Below, piece by piece: positions 27,524-36,657 of a stretch of DNA of 64,000 nucleotides (positions are counted from its first letter, which is position 1; each line of letters opens with the position of its first letter). The translations under genes were made by a program, and so were the position numbers. This stretch comes from Streptococcus oralis (GTDB lineage Bacteria > Bacillota > Bacilli > Lactobacillales > Streptococcaceae). The stretch is from contig NZ_CP065707.1 of the NCBI RefSeq assembly GCF_016028255.1, positions 1,007,001-1,071,000 on the forward strand. The letters run 5' to 3'. Under the pieces are notes generated by a model. The model worked only from the letters and a program-made list of their open reading frames with translations, searched no databases and was not told the origin of the DNA.

Positions 27524-28452
27524 AAGTTACAGTGAAGCGTGAGGGAGAGGAGCTGGTCTCCAATCTCTTGATTGAGCTGGGGGCGCAAGGTGTTGCGATT
27601 GAAGACAGCATGGACTATGTGGGGAATGTCGACCGTTTTGGTGAGATTTTCCCAGAGGTCGAGCAACATGAAGAAATCGTAGTGACCGCCTACTATCCTG
27701 ATACGGTTGATGTAGCAGTGGTTGAGGCAGATTTGCAGGCTCGCCTGGCAGAATTAACTGATTTTATGGATCTAGGAGAGGTCAAGATGGGCACGACTGC
27801 CTTGGCTGAGGAAGACTGGGCAGACAACTGGAAGAAATACTATGAGCCAGCTCGCATCACTCACGACTTGACCATTGTGCCGTCCTGGACGGACTACGAG
27901 GCGGCTGCTGGAGAAAAGATTATCAAGCTGGATCCAGGCATGGCTTTTGGGACTGGAACGCATCCAACGACCAAGATGAGCCTTTTCGCCTTGGAGCAGG
28001 TTCTTCGTGGCGGCGAAACGGTGCTTGATGTAGGAACTGGTTCAGGTGTTCTTTCTATTGCCAGCTCGCTTCTGGGTGCCAAGGAAATCTTCGCCTATGA
28101 CCTGGATGATGTGGCGGTTCGTGTCGCTCAGGAAAATATCGAGCTCAACCCTGGCATGGAAAACATCCATGTTGCTACTGGAGATTTGCTCAAGGGTGTG
28201 GAGATTGAAGCAGATGTCATTGTGGCCAATATCTTGGCGGATATTCTCATTCATCTGACAGATGATGCTTATCGTTTGGTCAAGAACGAAGGCTACCTGA
28301 TCATGAGTGGGATTATCAAGGACAAGTGGGACATGGTGCGCGAGTCAGCTGAGTCAGCTGGATTTTTCCTTGAAACCCACATGATTCAAGGGGAATGGAA
28401 TGCCTGTGTCTTTAAGAAGACCAAGGATATTTCTGGTGTGATTGGAGGCTAG
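27502..28452 (+). CDS. prmA: ribosomal protein L11 methyltransferase
   Basis: The 316-residue SAM-dependent enzyme trimethylates ribosomal protein L11. The SAM-binding motif [20 protein letters not shown] (about residues 174-193), the preceding [15 protein letters not shown] and the catalytic [10 protein letters not shown] are all present. It overlaps the small membrane gene, and rsmE follows 1 nt later, the usual Firmicute prmA-rsmE pair. Confidence 0.95.
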   Translation: METWQELKVTVKREGEELVSNLLIELGAQGVAIEDSMDYVGNVDRFGEIFPEVEQHEEIVVTAYYPDTVDVAVVEADLQARLAELTDFMDLGEVKMGTTALAEEDWADNWKKYYEPARITHDLTIVPSWTDYEAAAGEKIIKLDPGMAFGTGTHPTTKMSLFALEQVLRGGETVLDVGTGSGVLSIASSLLGAKEIFAYDLDDVAVRVAQENIELNPGMENIHVATGDLLKGVEIEADVIVANILADILIHLTDDAYRLVKNEGYLIMSGIIKDKWDMVRESAESAGFFLETHMIQGEWNACVFKKTKDISGVIGG

Positions 28453-28453
28453 C

Positions 28454-29197
28454 ATGCAGCAGTATTTTGTCAAAGGCAGTGCAATCTCTCCTGTAACTAT
28501 CGAGGACAAGGAAACCATCAAGCATATGTTTCAGGTCATGCGGCTGAAAGAAGAGGATGAGGTGACCTTAGTCTTTGATGATGGCATCAAGCGCTTGGCG
28601 CGCGTGCTGGATGTGGAAAATCGTCAGTTTGAGTTGGTTGAAGAATTAGTCGACAATGTAGAACTGCCAGTCCAAGTGACCATCGCATCAGGCTTTCCCA
28701 AGGGAGACAAGCTGGAGTTTATCACTCAAAAAGTGACGGAACTAGGCGCTAGTCAAATCTGGGCCTTCCCTGCCGACTGGTCAGTTGCCAAGTGGGATGG
28801 CAAGAAATTGTGTAAAAAGATTGAAAAACTAGAAAAAATTGCCCTTGGAGCAGCAGAACAAAGCAAGCGTAATGTTGTTCCAAGTATCAAGCTTTTTGAG
28901 AAAAAAGCTGACTTTCTAGACCAACTAGAACAGTTTGACTCTATCGTAGTGGCCTATGAAGAATCAGCAAAAGAAGGAGAAGCTGCTGCGCTTCTGCAAG
29001 CAGTCTCTGGTCTTGAAAAAGGAGCTAAATTGCTCTTTATCTTTGGACCAGAAGGCGGGCTCTCACCTGCAGAAGTTGAGTCTTTTGAAGCTAAAGGAGC
29101 CGTCTTTGCAGGCCTAGGTCCTCGTATTTTGCGAGCAGAAACAGCACCACTTTACGCCTTATCAGCCCTTAGTGTTTTATTAGAATTAGAGAAATAA
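28454..29197 (+). CDS. rsmE: 16S rRNA m3U1498 methyltransferase
   Basis: The 247-residue SPOUT-fold enzyme methylates U1498 of 16S rRNA. The knot-forming C-terminal block FIFGPEGGLSPAEVE and LGPRILRAETAPLYAL is diagnostic. I chose ATG 28454, with GGAGG just upstream inside the end of prmA. It ends 10 nt before pepF. Confidence 0.94.
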   Translation: MQQYFVKGSAISPVTIEDKETIKHMFQVMRLKEEDEVTLVFDDGIKRLARVLDVENRQFELVEELVDNVELPVQVTIASGFPKGDKLEFITQKVTELGASQIWAFPADWSVAKWDGKKLCKKIEKLEKIALGAAEQSKRNVVPSIKLFEKKADFLDQLEQFDSIVVAYEESAKEGEAAALLQAVSGLEKGAKLLFIFGPEGGLSPAEVESFEAKGAVFAGLGPRILRAETAPLYALSALSVLLELEK

Positions 29198-29207
29198 GAG
29201 GAAGAAA

Positions 29208-31004
29208 ATGGAACAAAAACACCGTTCAGAATTTCCAGAAAAGGAACTTTGGGACTTAACAGCCCTATACCAAGACCGTGAGGATTTCTTGCGTGCAATC
29301 GAGAAAACGCGCGAAGACATCAATCAATTTAGCCGTGACTACAAGGGCAATCTTCATACTTTTGAAGATTTTGAGAAGGCCTTTGCGGAATTGGAGCAAA
29401 TCTACATTCAGATGAGCCATATTGGCAATTATGCATTTATGCCGCAGACTACAGACTATGGCAATGAAGAATTTGCCAATATTGCACAAGCTGGTATGGA
29501 ATTTGAGACAGATGCTAGTGTAGCCTTGACCTTCTTTGACGACGCTTTGGTGGCGGCAGATGAAGAAGTTTTGAATCGTTTGGGTGACTTGCCACATTTG
29601 ACAGCAGCCATTCGTCAGGCCAAAATCAAAAAAGCCCACTACCTAGGGGCTGATGTGGAGAAGGCTTTGACTAATCTGGGTGAAGTTTTCTACAGTCCAC
29701 AGGACATTTATACTAAGATGCGAGCTGGGGACTTTGAAATGGCTGACTTTGAAGCCCATGGCAAGACCTACAAAAATAGCTTTGTGACCTATGAAAATTT
29801 CTACCAAAACCACGAGGACGCTGAGGTTCGTGAGAAATCTTTCCGTTCTTTCTCAGAGGGACTCCGTAAGCACCAAAATACTGCCGCGGCAGCCTATTTA
29901 GCTCAGGTCAAGTCTGAAAAACTACTGGCAGATATGAAAGGTTATGACTCAGTATTCGACTATCTTCTAGCTGAGCAAGAAGTGGACCGTGCCATGTTTG
30001 ACCGTCAGATTGACCTTATCATGAAGGATTTTGCGCCAGTTGCTCAGAGATACCTCAAGCATGTTGCCAAGGTTAATGGTCTTGAAAAGATGACTTTTGC
30101 AGACTGGAAATTGGACTTGGACAGCGCCCTAAATCCTGAAGTGACCATTGACGATGCCTATGATCTAGTCATGAAGTCGGTAGAACCACTGGGTCAAGAA
30201 TATACTCAAGAAATTGCTCGCTATCAAGAAGAGCGCTGGGTAGACTTCGCTGCTAACAGTGGTAAGGATTCTGGTGGTTATGCTACGGATCCATATCGCG
30301 TGCACCCTTATGTCCTCATGAGCTGGACTGGTCGTTTGAGCGATGTCTATACCTTGATTCATGAAATCGGGCATTCTGGTCAATTTATCTTTTCAGATAA
30401 TCACCAAAGTTACTTCAATGCCCACATGTCGACCTACTACGTCGAAGCGCCATCAACCTTCAATGAATTGCTTCTTAGTGATTACTTGGAACACCAATCT
30501 GACGACCCACGTCAAAAACGCTTTGCCCTTGCCCACCGCTTGACAGATACCTACTTCCATAATTTCATCACCCACCTCTTGGAAGCAGCCTTCCAGCGCA
30601 AGGTTTATACATTGATTGAAGAGGGAGAAACCTTTGGAGCAAGCAAACTCAACAGCATAATGAAGGAAGTCTTGACAGACTTCTGGGGAGATGCTATTGA
30701 AATTGATGACGATGCGGCACTCACTTGGATGCGCCAGGCCCACTACTACATGGGCTTGTATAGTTATACCTACTCAGCGGGACTAGTTATCTCGACTGCG
30801 GGTTACCTTCATCTGAAACATTCAGAAACTGGAGCTAGAGATTGGCTCGAGCTCCTCAAGTCAGGTGGTAGTAAAACTCCACTTGAGTCAGCCATGATTA
30901 TTGGAGCGGATATCTCAACAGACAAACCACTCCGTGATACCATCCAATTCCTGTCTGATACAGTTGACCAGATTATTGCTTATAGCGCTGAGTTGGGGGA
31001 GTAA
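29208..31004 (+). CDS. pepF: oligoendopeptidase F (M3B family)
   Basis: The 598-residue cytosolic zinc peptidase degrades short peptides. The active site HEIGHSGQF lies at about residue 385 with the third ligand Glu in EAPSTFNELLL about 28 residues on. Length is typical. It ends the operon started at DUF3013 and is followed by a weak hairpin terminator at 31074. Confidence 0.95.
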   Translation: MEQKHRSEFPEKELWDLTALYQDREDFLRAIEKTREDINQFSRDYKGNLHTFEDFEKAFAELEQIYIQMSHIGNYAFMPQTTDYGNEEFANIAQAGMEFETDASVALTFFDDALVAADEEVLNRLGDLPHLTAAIRQAKIKKAHYLGADVEKALTNLGEVFYSPQDIYTKMRAGDFEMADFEAHGKTYKNSFVTYENFYQNHEDAEVREKSFRSFSEGLRKHQNTAAAAYLAQVKSEKLLADMKGYDSVFDYLLAEQEVDRAMFDRQIDLIMKDFAPVAQRYLKHVAKVNGLEKMTFADWKLDLDSALNPEVTIDDAYDLVMKSVEPLGQEYTQEIARYQEERWVDFAANSGKDSGGYATDPYRVHPYVLMSWTGRLSDVYTLIHEIGHSGQFIFSDNHQSYFNAHMSTYYVEAPSTFNELLLSDYLEHQSDDPRQKRFALAHRLTDTYFHNFITHLLEAAFQRKVYTLIEEGETFGASKLNSIMKEVLTDFWGDAIEIDDDAALTWMRQAHYYMGLYSYTYSAGLVISTAGYLHLKHSETGARDWLELLKSGGSKTPLESAMIIGADISTDKPLRDTIQFLSDTVDQIIAYSAELGE

Positions 31005-31073
31005 AGGAATAGGATGTCAGAATTGAACCTACTATAGAGTATGTGCTGAATTCGGAGTTTAAAGAATGTAAAG

Positions 31074-31093
31074 TCATCTACGGATGATTTTTT
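31074..31093 (+). terminator. short terminator after pepF
   Basis: TCATC-TACG-GATGA tetraloop hairpin followed by six T residues. Confidence 0.6.
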
Positions 31094-31125
31094 GATAAGC
31101 TACTAGAAATGCAGAGGTACTAGGG

Positions 31126-31916
31126 ATGTATCAAGTATTACAAAGAAAAGTGATAGAAGAAAAACCAAGCTATAGCCGAGAAGAAATTCAGTGGTTACTT
31201 GAGCATTTAGGAGATCCCTCTCCAGAAATTCGAGACGAACTTGTTTTTACGAGTTTAGCTAGAGGTATTCAAGAAGAGTTGTTTTCCCTTGAGCAGTTTC
31301 AGTTTATCTCAGAAGAGGTCTCCTCTGATGAAGGTCTATACAAAGAGATTGATAGTAGAGGAGTTTCAGCTCTTAAACGTTCTTTTAAGGCACTTATTTA
31401 TGCCAATCTACTGTCCTGCGATGGTGCTAAGGAATCACTTTATTACCAGCAGTTGCCTTCTCCTATCAGGGCTACCATGCTAAATCAAGGCTTGTACTAT
31501 CTTACAAAGGAAAAAGAGACGACGGGCTACTCTCCTCAGTTTGGTTGGATCCACGCATTTGCGCATGGGGTGATCTCTTGACGGAAGTTATATGTCATCC
31601 TAGCTTTCCAAAGTCAAATATAGCCGAAGCATTTGAAATCATTGGGAAAATCTTTAAACGTGTTGAGATTCGTTTTACAAATGATGAGGATTGGCGCTTA
31701 GCGAGAGTACTTTATGAACCCATTTTGCAAGGAAAATTAGAGCAGGAACAAGTAGCTTCTTGGATAAAAACTGTTGACTTTCCAATAGAAGAGAGGGAAG
31801 ATTTTTATAAATTTTCCAACTTCAGATCATGTCTGTTGGAAGTCTATATCCAACTTGACCAGAAAAACAGTTTACAAGATGCCTTGAAAGAAGCCATTCA
31901 ATTCTTTCAGTACTAA
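31126..31916 (+). pseudogene. DUF2785 family gene broken by a frameshift
   Basis: Two overlapping frames join into one DUF2785-like protein of about 260 residues. The first (31126-31581) ends in GWIHAFAHG then leaves the family, and the second continues DLLTEVICHPSF. Restoring one base near 31566-31571 would give HAFAHGADLLTEV. DUF2785 proteins are of unknown function and are common in Gram-positives. The break could be a sequencing error; otherwise the gene is inactive. Confidence 0.8.
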
Positions 31917-32026
31917 GGATAAGCGAGTCGTTTCATGATTTTCAATGAACTTTCCAGTCAATTTTCTTGAAACCCTTTCCTTCTTCTGATAGACTAATAC
32001 ATAGTTTGAAAAAAAGGAGACTTATC

Positions 32027-32695
32027 ATGAAAAAATTTGTTGCTGAATTAATCGGTACATTTATGCTTGTGTTCATCGGAACAGGAGCTGTTGTTTTTGG
32101 AAATGGTGTTGAAGGTCTTGGACACCTTGGAATTGCTTTTGCCTTTGGTTTAGCAATTGTGGTTGCAGCTTTCTCAATCGGAACTGTTTCAGGTGCTCAC
32201 TTGAACCCAGCTGTTTCGATCGCTATGTTTGTAAACAAACGTTTGTCATCTTCAGAACTTGTAAACTACATCCTTGGACAAGTAGTTGGAGCTTTCCTTG
32301 CGTCAGCTGCGGTATTCTTCCTCTTGTCTAACTCAGGCATGTCAACTGCTAGCCTTGGTGAAAATGCCTTGGCAAACGGTGTCACTGTCTTTGGCGGTTT
32401 CTTGTTTGAAGTCATCGCAACTTTCTTGTTTGTCCTAGTTATCATGACTGTAACATCAGCAAGCAAGGGCAATGGCGCAATCGCTGGTTTGGTGATTGGT
32501 TTGTCATTGATGGCCATGATCCTTGTGGGCTTGAACATTACTGGACTTTCAGTTAACCCAGCTCGCAGCTTGGCACCTGCTGTCTTGGTAGGTGGCGCAG
32601 CCCTTCAACAAGTATGGATTTTTATCCTTGCCCCAATCGTTGGTGGCGTTCTTGCAGCCCTTGTTGCGAAAAGCTTCCTTGGAACAGAAGAATAA
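32027..32695 (+). CDS. aquaporin (MIP family)
   Basis: The 222-residue channel has six membrane segments and both NPA loops: GAHLNPAVS at about residue 63 and SVNPARS at about 179. The Ser after NPAR, rather than Asp, and the short length favour a water-type AqpZ-like channel over a glycerol facilitator. I chose ATG 32027 with AAAAGGAGA upstream. It is monocistronic, ending at a strong terminator. Confidence 0.9.
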   Translation: MKKFVAELIGTFMLVFIGTGAVVFGNGVEGLGHLGIAFAFGLAIVVAAFSIGTVSGAHLNPAVSIAMFVNKRLSSSELVNYILGQVVGAFLASAAVFFLLSNSGMSTASLGENALANGVTVFGGFLFEVIATFLFVLVIMTVTSASKGNGAIAGLVIGLSLMAMILVGLNITGLSVNPARSLAPAVLVGGAALQQVWIFILAPIVGGVLAALVAKSFLGTEE

Positions 32696-32704
32696 TTGAA
32701 ACTC

Positions 32705-32745
32705 AAAAAGCCTTGCTCCTCAGTTTGAGGAACAGGGCTTTTTCG
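32705..32745 (+). terminator. terminator after the aquaporin gene
   Basis: AAAAAGCC ... CTCCTC and GAGGA ... GGCTTTTT arms form a long hairpin ending in a T-run. Confidence 0.85.
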
Positions 32746-32746
32746 T

Positions 32747-32909
32747 ATTATACTTTTCGAAAATCTATTCAAACCACATCAGCGTCCATCTGCAACCTCA
32801 AAACAGTGTTTTGAGCTGACTTCGTCAGTCTTATCTATAACCTCAAAGCAGTGCTTTGAGCAACCTGCGGCTAGCTTCCTAGTTTGCTCTTTGATTTTCA
32901 TTGAGTATG
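32747..32909 (-). repeat. BOX element (A-B-C, reverse orientation)
   Basis: The minus strand begins with the boxA hallmark ACTCAATGAAAATCAAAGAG, continues through a GACTGACGAAGTCAG boxB-type hairpin, and ends with boxC-like GACGCTGATGTGGTTTGAA and ATTTTCGAAAAGTATA. These repeats are abundant in pneumococcus and S. mitis and form stable RNA structures. This one lies between the aquaporin terminator and the 3' end of queF. Confidence 0.92.
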
Positions 32910-32912
32910 AGT

Positions 32913-33404
32913 TTAACGGTTGTCAATTTTCTCTGGATAAAGGTCGTGTTGGAAGAGACGCTGTTCTGCCAAGCCTTCATACTTGGTTCCAGGTCTACCG
33001 TAGTTGTAGTAAGGGTCGATTGAAATGCCCCCACGTGGAGTGAATTTTCCCCATACCTCCAAATAGCGAGGGTCTAGTAGATTGACCAAGTCTTTCCCGA
33101 TGGTGTTGATACAGTTTTCGTGAAAATCCCCATGATTTCGATAGCTAAAGAGGTAGAGTTTGAGGGATTTTGACTCGACGCAGAGCTTGTCAGGAATGTA
33201 GGAAATATAAATCGTCGCAAAGTCTGGCTGAGCAGTGATTGGGCAAAGGGAAGTAAATTCGGGGCAGTTGAACTTGATGAAGTAGTCATTTTCCACATGA
33301 CGATTGTCAAAGGATTCGAGGACTTCGGGTTGATACTCGAAAATGTAGTTGGTTTCTTTGTTGCCGAGGAGGCTTAGATTTTTCATTTCTTCTTGTTGTG
33401 ACAT
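32913..33404 (-). CDS. queF: NADPH-dependent 7-cyano-7-deazaguanine reductase
   Basis: The 163-residue enzyme reduces preQ0 to preQ1 in queuosine synthesis. The catalytic Cys is in [16 protein letters not shown] at about residue 55, and the QueF signature [20 protein letters not shown] follows. It is the last gene of the minus-strand queC-queD-queE-queF operon. Confidence 0.95.
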   Translation of the reverse strand: MSQQEEMKNLSLLGNKETNYIFEYQPEVLESFDNRHVENDYFIKFNCPEFTSLCPITAQPDFATIYISYIPDKLCVESKSLKLYLFSYRNHGDFHENCINTIGKDLVNLLDPRYLEVWGKFTPRGGISIDPYYNYGRPGTKYEGLAEQRLFQHDLYPEKIDNR

Positions 33405-33422
33405 GATTTTTTCTTTCTAATT

Positions 33423-34139
33423 TTAAACACCGCGTTGGTTATCGTAGAGGAGGGTATGGAGTTGGGGAAGGACGCGGACATTTCCCCAGCTATCGTCAGC
33501 AGCGATGCGTTCCCAGAGTTCTTTGAGGCGGTCTAGTTGGTCTTGGACAATATTGCCTGTAGCCTTGGGCTCGGGATTTCCTGCTGATAAGAAGAGAACA
33601 TCTGGTTGGTAGCGTTCTTGAATCCCTTTAGCAAAGGCCAAATCGGCATCATCAAAGACAGGGATTTTAAAGGTGACCTTGTCTGGGTCCAGTTGGGAAA
33701 CGATAAAGTCCAAGGTCTCAAAGTTGACTTCCATCTTGGATGAAGGAGGTTTGGGGCTCAGGGTGACCTGGTCGATGTCTTTTAACCAATTTTGCCAGCG
33801 GGAGCCCTGGGTCTCAACAGCTAGAGTTACACCGCGTTCCTTGAGCTTGGTGACCAGTTGAGCCATGTTGGCTGCTAGGATAGCAGGATTTCCCCCAGAC
33901 AGGGTAACGTAGTCGTAGCTTCCCAATTTATCTAACGCAGCAATGACTTCATCAGCGGTCATGCGAGTTGGCTTTTCAGAACCATCCCAAGTAAAGGCAG
34001 AGTCGCACCAGTCGCAATGGTAGTCGCAACCAGCAGTACGGACAAACATGGTTTTCTGCCCAATAGCACGGCCTTCACCTTGAAATGTTGGGCCAAAGAT
34101 TTCCAGAACTGGTAGTTTGAGGACACGTTCCTTAGTCAT
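33423..34139 (-). CDS. queE: 7-carboxy-7-deazaguanine synthase (radical SAM)
   Basis: The 238-residue radical SAM enzyme has the iron-sulphur motif CDYHCDWCDSAF (CxxxCxxC type, about residues 34-45) preceded by PTFQGEGRAIGQ. It makes CDG from the QueD product. It overlaps queD by 8 nt and leads into queF after 18 nt. Confidence 0.95.
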   Translation of the reverse strand: MTKERVLKLPVLEIFGPTFQGEGRAIGQKTMFVRTAGCDYHCDWCDSAFTWDGSEKPTRMTADEVIAALDKLGSYDYVTLSGGNPAILAANMAQLVTKLKERGVTLAVETQGSRWQNWLKDIDQVTLSPKPPSSKMEVNFETLDFIVSQLDPDKVTFKIPVFDDADLAFAKGIQERYQPDVLFLSAGNPEPKATGNIVQDQLDRLKELWERIAADDSWGNVRVLPQLHTLLYDNQRGV

Positions 34140-34575
34140 CTAACCACTCCCGTCTAAACTCCGCAAAGGCAGTCGGAGTCTCATAGAGGCGAACGTACTC
34201 CATACGGAGATCACGCTCATCTGGCAACTCTTGACTCATGGTTTGAAAAATCCAGTAAACCATATTTTCAGCGGTTGTATTCATATAAGGCAGGGTTTCA
34301 TTGAGATAGCGATGATCCAAGTGGGGTTCTAAGTAGTTCTTGTAGATCGCTTTGATATCTCCGAAATCGTAGGTCATGCCACGTTCATCTAAAAATCCAC
34401 TGATAGCAACTTGCAGATGATAGGTGTGGCCGTGCAAAGACTTGCATTTTCCCTCATAGTGAAAGAGGTGGTGGGCAGCGTCGAAAGTAAACTCTTTTGA
34501 TACCAAGGTTCTGTGAGGATTGTAGACAAGAGATTCCCCAGTTTCCTGTTTGATTTCTTTGGGAGCAAAAAACAT
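34132..34575 (-). CDS. queD: 6-carboxy-5,6,7,8-tetrahydropterin synthase
   Basis: The 147-residue PTPS-family enzyme has zinc ligands in FDAAHHL and the CKSLHGHTYHLQV block, with the catalytic Cys just ahead of the latter. I chose the start at 34575, preceded by GGAGAGG; its ATG overlaps the queC stop by one base. The longer frame is read-through of queC. Confidence 0.95.
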   Translation of the reverse strand: MFFAPKEIKQETGESLVYNPHRTLVSKEFTFDAAHHLFHYEGKCKSLHGHTYHLQVAISGFLDERGMTYDFGDIKAIYKNYLEPHLDHRYLNETLPYMNTTAENMVYWIFQTMSQELPDERDLRMEYVRLYETPTAFAEFRREWLDD

Positions 34576-35228
34576 TAGCCCTCTCCTTTCTGTGAGAGAT
34601 AAACATCTAGTCCATGTTGACGTAGGTGGCAGGCTGGGCAATCTCCACAGCCACTTCCGATAATCCCATTGTAGCAGGTCAAGGTCTTTTCACGAACATA
34701 GTTAAAGGCACCGAGTTGGTCGGCTAATTCCCAAGTTTCAGTCTTGTCCAGCCACATGAGAGGTGTTTGGATAACAAAGTCGTAATCCATGGCAAGGTTG
34801 AGCGTAACATTAAGGGATTTGACAAAGACATCCCGACAATCAGGGTAGCCTGAGAAATCTGTCTCGCAGACACCTGTCACGATGTCTTTAATGTCCCGTT
34901 GCTTAGCAAGAACTGCCGCAAAGGACAGAAAGAGGTGGTTGCGACCGTCAACAAAGGTATTGGGAATCTCTCCCTCTTTTTGCTCGATTTCCAGATCAGA
35001 AGTCAAGGCATTTTCAGTGATTTGTCCCAGTAGAGACATATCCAAGATGTGATGACGAATGCCTTGTTCCTTAGCGATTTCTTCGGCAACTTGAATTTCG
35101 AGATGATGGCGTTGGCCGTAGGCAAAGGTGACAGCTTCGACTGTTTCATAGTGTTTTTTAGCCCAAAAGAGGCAGGTTGTGGAATCTTGACCCCCACTAA
35201 AGACGACCAAGGCTGATTGACGTTTCAT
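34575..35228 (-). CDS. queC: 7-cyano-7-deazaguanine synthase
   Basis: The 217-residue ATP-dependent enzyme has the PP-loop [16 protein letters not shown] at its start and the zinc-binding C-terminal [19 protein letters not shown] with four Cys. I chose ATG 35228 with AAGGAG upstream; an in-frame upstream extension runs into the structured leader and is unlikely to be translated. It is the first gene of the que operon. Confidence 0.95.
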   Translation of the reverse strand: MKRQSALVVFSGGQDSTTCLFWAKKHYETVEAVTFAYGQRHHLEIQVAEEIAKEQGIRHHILDMSLLGQITENALTSDLEIEQKEGEIPNTFVDGRNHLFLSFAAVLAKQRDIKDIVTGVCETDFSGYPDCRDVFVKSLNVTLNLAMDYDFVIQTPLMWLDKTETWELADQLGAFNYVREKTLTCYNGIIGSGCGDCPACHLRQHGLDVYLSQKGEG

Positions 35229-35335
35229 AGTACTCCTTCTAAAATGGGACATGTTCAGAGCACGCAAAAAGCTCCCTTGAGGGGAGCTAAAAAATACCAA
35301 GTAGAGGTTTTTTTTAGCGATGGCATGTCCCAAAC
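35229..35335 (-). promoter_or_regulatory. structured leader RNA of the que operon with an internal terminator
   Basis: On the minus strand a 9-bp helix (UGGGACAUG, 35324-35332, with CAUGUCCCA, 35245-35253) encloses about 70 nt. Inside lies the terminator-like hairpin AGCUCCC/GGGAGCU (35270-35288) with U-runs. The closing strand sits about 8 nt before the queC ribosome binding site. The position suggests preQ1-responsive control, but I cannot match it to preQ1-I or preQ1-II consensus. Confidence 0.6.
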
Positions 35336-35390
35336 ATCGTAATATTCTACCTACAGTCTAGCATATTTTTTGAAAAATGGCAAAGGGCAA

Positions 35391-35423
35391 GAAAAAAGAG
35401 ACCAAATAAAGCACTTGGTCTCT
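35391..35423 (-). terminator. terminator after trxA
   Basis: AGAGACCAA/TTGGTCTCT hairpin (35397-35405, 35415-35423), followed on the minus strand by a T-run. Confidence 0.85.
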
Positions 35424-35430
35424 AGTGTGA

Positions 35431-35745
35431 TTAACTCAATTCAGCAACGATGGCCTTGATTTGTTCCGCAGTATGAACACCCGCAACTTGTTTTACCACT
35501 TGGCCGTCTTTTTTGAAGAGAAGAGTTGGGATAGACATGATTCCAAAGGCACGAGCTGTGTTTGGATTTTCATCTACGTCCATTTTAACGATTTTCAAGA
35601 CATCTTCTGAAAGTTCTTCAGACAATTTATCCAAAATCGGTCCTTGCATACGACATGGACCACACCAAGTTGCCCAGAAGTCTACCAAGACCAAACCGTC
35701 TTTTGTTTCTTGTTCAAATGTTGCATCTGTAATTGCTTTTGCCAT
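35431..35745 (-). CDS. trxA: thioredoxin
   Basis: The 104-residue protein has the redox site FWATWCGPCRM at about residue 27 and the cis-Pro region GIMSIPTLLFKKDG. It is a standard cytosolic thioredoxin. It follows the DUF4649 gene by 15 nt on the same strand and ends at its own terminator, so the pair is probably one transcript. Confidence 0.95.
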   Translation of the reverse strand: MAKAITDATFEQETKDGLVLVDFWATWCGPCRMQGPILDKLSEELSEDVLKIVKMDVDENPNTARAFGIMSIPTLLFKKDGQVVKQVAGVHTAEQIKAIVAELS

Positions 35746-35760
35746 TGTATTTCTCCTTTT

Positions 35761-35982
35761 TTAGTTATATTGGCTTAAATCTTGTTTCATGAGATAGAAG
35801 AAGACATCTCCATAAGTCCCATGGTAGTCCAAGTCATGACCATTGTAGGTTAATTTTTGGACAGTATAGTAATCAGCAACGCCGATGAGGCAGGCATGTT
35901 GAGAACGTTCAAAGTCTTGGTAAGACTCGAAAGTCATGCTTCTCTCTTGTTTGCTGGCGTCTAGGTAGGTAATTTCGATCAT
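35761..35982 (-). CDS. DUF4649 family small protein
   Basis: The 73-residue soluble protein MIEITYLDASKQERSMTFES ... matches DUF4649, a short streptococcal family of unknown function. It lies ahead of trxA. A palindrome identical in type to one before the marR gene lies about 70 nt upstream. Confidence 0.75.
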   Translation of the reverse strand: MIEITYLDASKQERSMTFESYQDFERSQHACLIGVADYYTVQKLTYNGHDLDYHGTYGDVFFYLMKQDLSQYN

Positions 35983-36049
35983 ATAAAACTCCTTTATTCG
36001 ATCTTGACTTTATTGTACTCCTTGAACAGAGGAATGTCAAGAAAAATGA

Positions 36050-36061
36050 TTGCGCACGCAA
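36050..36061. promoter_or_regulatory. TTGC-N4-GCAA palindrome between marR and the DUF4649 gene
   Basis: TTGCGCACGCAA matches TTGCGCATGCAA at 36531-36542 in 11 of 12 positions. Both flank the MarR-type gene and look like binding sites for its product. Confidence 0.55.
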
Positions 36062-36080
36062 CTTTTTTTAAAAAATCTGA

Positions 36081-36461
36081 TTAAGAAATGAAGTCAAGAC
36101 TCGTTTCCAGTCTTTCTTCGACGGCTTTTTGCAAGTAAGATAGAGCTGTTTGTCCCTCATCAGTCAGGCAGATAAAACTAGCTCGTCTATCCTGATCGCA
36201 ACATCTGCGACTAAGTAAACCGCAGTTTTTTTCTTCTAGTCGAGCTACCATTCGAGAAACAGCGCTCGGGCTGAGATGGAGTTTGTCTGGCAGGTCAATC
36301 TGCCGTAGAGATTTTTCATCAGCTAGGTCCAGATAGTAGAGCAGGTAAAACTCTTTTAAGGTCAGCCTTTGTTCACTCTGCTGGGCAATAGTTTCTTCCA
36401 ACAAGGCTTCCATTTCTTTTTGACGGCGATTGTAGTCAAACCACTTTTCCAAATAGGTCAT
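36081..36461 (-). CDS. MarR family transcriptional regulator
   Basis: The 126-residue winged-helix protein shows the MarR recognition region LRQIDLPDKLHLSPSAVSRM then VARLEEKNCGLLSRR, and the wing CCDQDRRASFICLT. Two Cys in the wing could sense oxidants. I chose the start at 36461, with AAAGGAG upstream; a longer frame lacks a site. Palindromes lie on both sides of the gene, so self-regulation is likely. Confidence 0.88.
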   Translation of the reverse strand: MTYLEKWFDYNRRQKEMEALLEETIAQQSEQRLTLKEFYLLYYLDLADEKSLRQIDLPDKLHLSPSAVSRMVARLEEKNCGLLSRRCCDQDRRASFICLTDEGQTALSYLQKAVEERLETSLDFIS

Positions 36462-36530
36462 TGCTTTCTCCTTTCTTTTCAAAGTAAAAATAGCAGAGTC
36501 ATTACTGACTGTCTTTGCAACATAAGATGA

Positions 36531-36542
36531 TTGCGCATGCAA
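36531..36542. promoter_or_regulatory. TTGC-N4-GCAA palindrome between marR and lrgA
   Basis: TTGCGCATGCAA lies in the divergent region between the MarR-type gene and the lrgA-like gene. It is a plausible autoregulatory operator that could also affect lrgAB. Confidence 0.55.
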
Positions 36543-36596
36543 TGATTATACTACTTTTAGCTAATCCTTGCAAGAAAGAAAAATTTTGATATTTCC

Positions 36597-36624
36597 TTGA
36601 AATTTTCTGAAAAAAGAGTAAACT
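36597..36624 (+). promoter_or_regulatory. promoter of the lrgAB-like operon
   Basis: TTGAAA at 36597-36602 and TAAACT at 36619-36624, 16 bp apart. Transcription would start at about 36631, downstream of the ATG at 36628, so the real lrgA start must be 36658. Confidence 0.65.
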
Positions 36625-36657
36625 GGTATGCAAGAATTCTATTTCAAGGAGTTTGAG

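Noticed and set aside
36628..36657. Upstream ATG that would extend LrgA by ten residues
   Set aside because: It lies at or before the expected transcription start and lacks a ribosome binding site, while ATG 36658 has AAGGAG.
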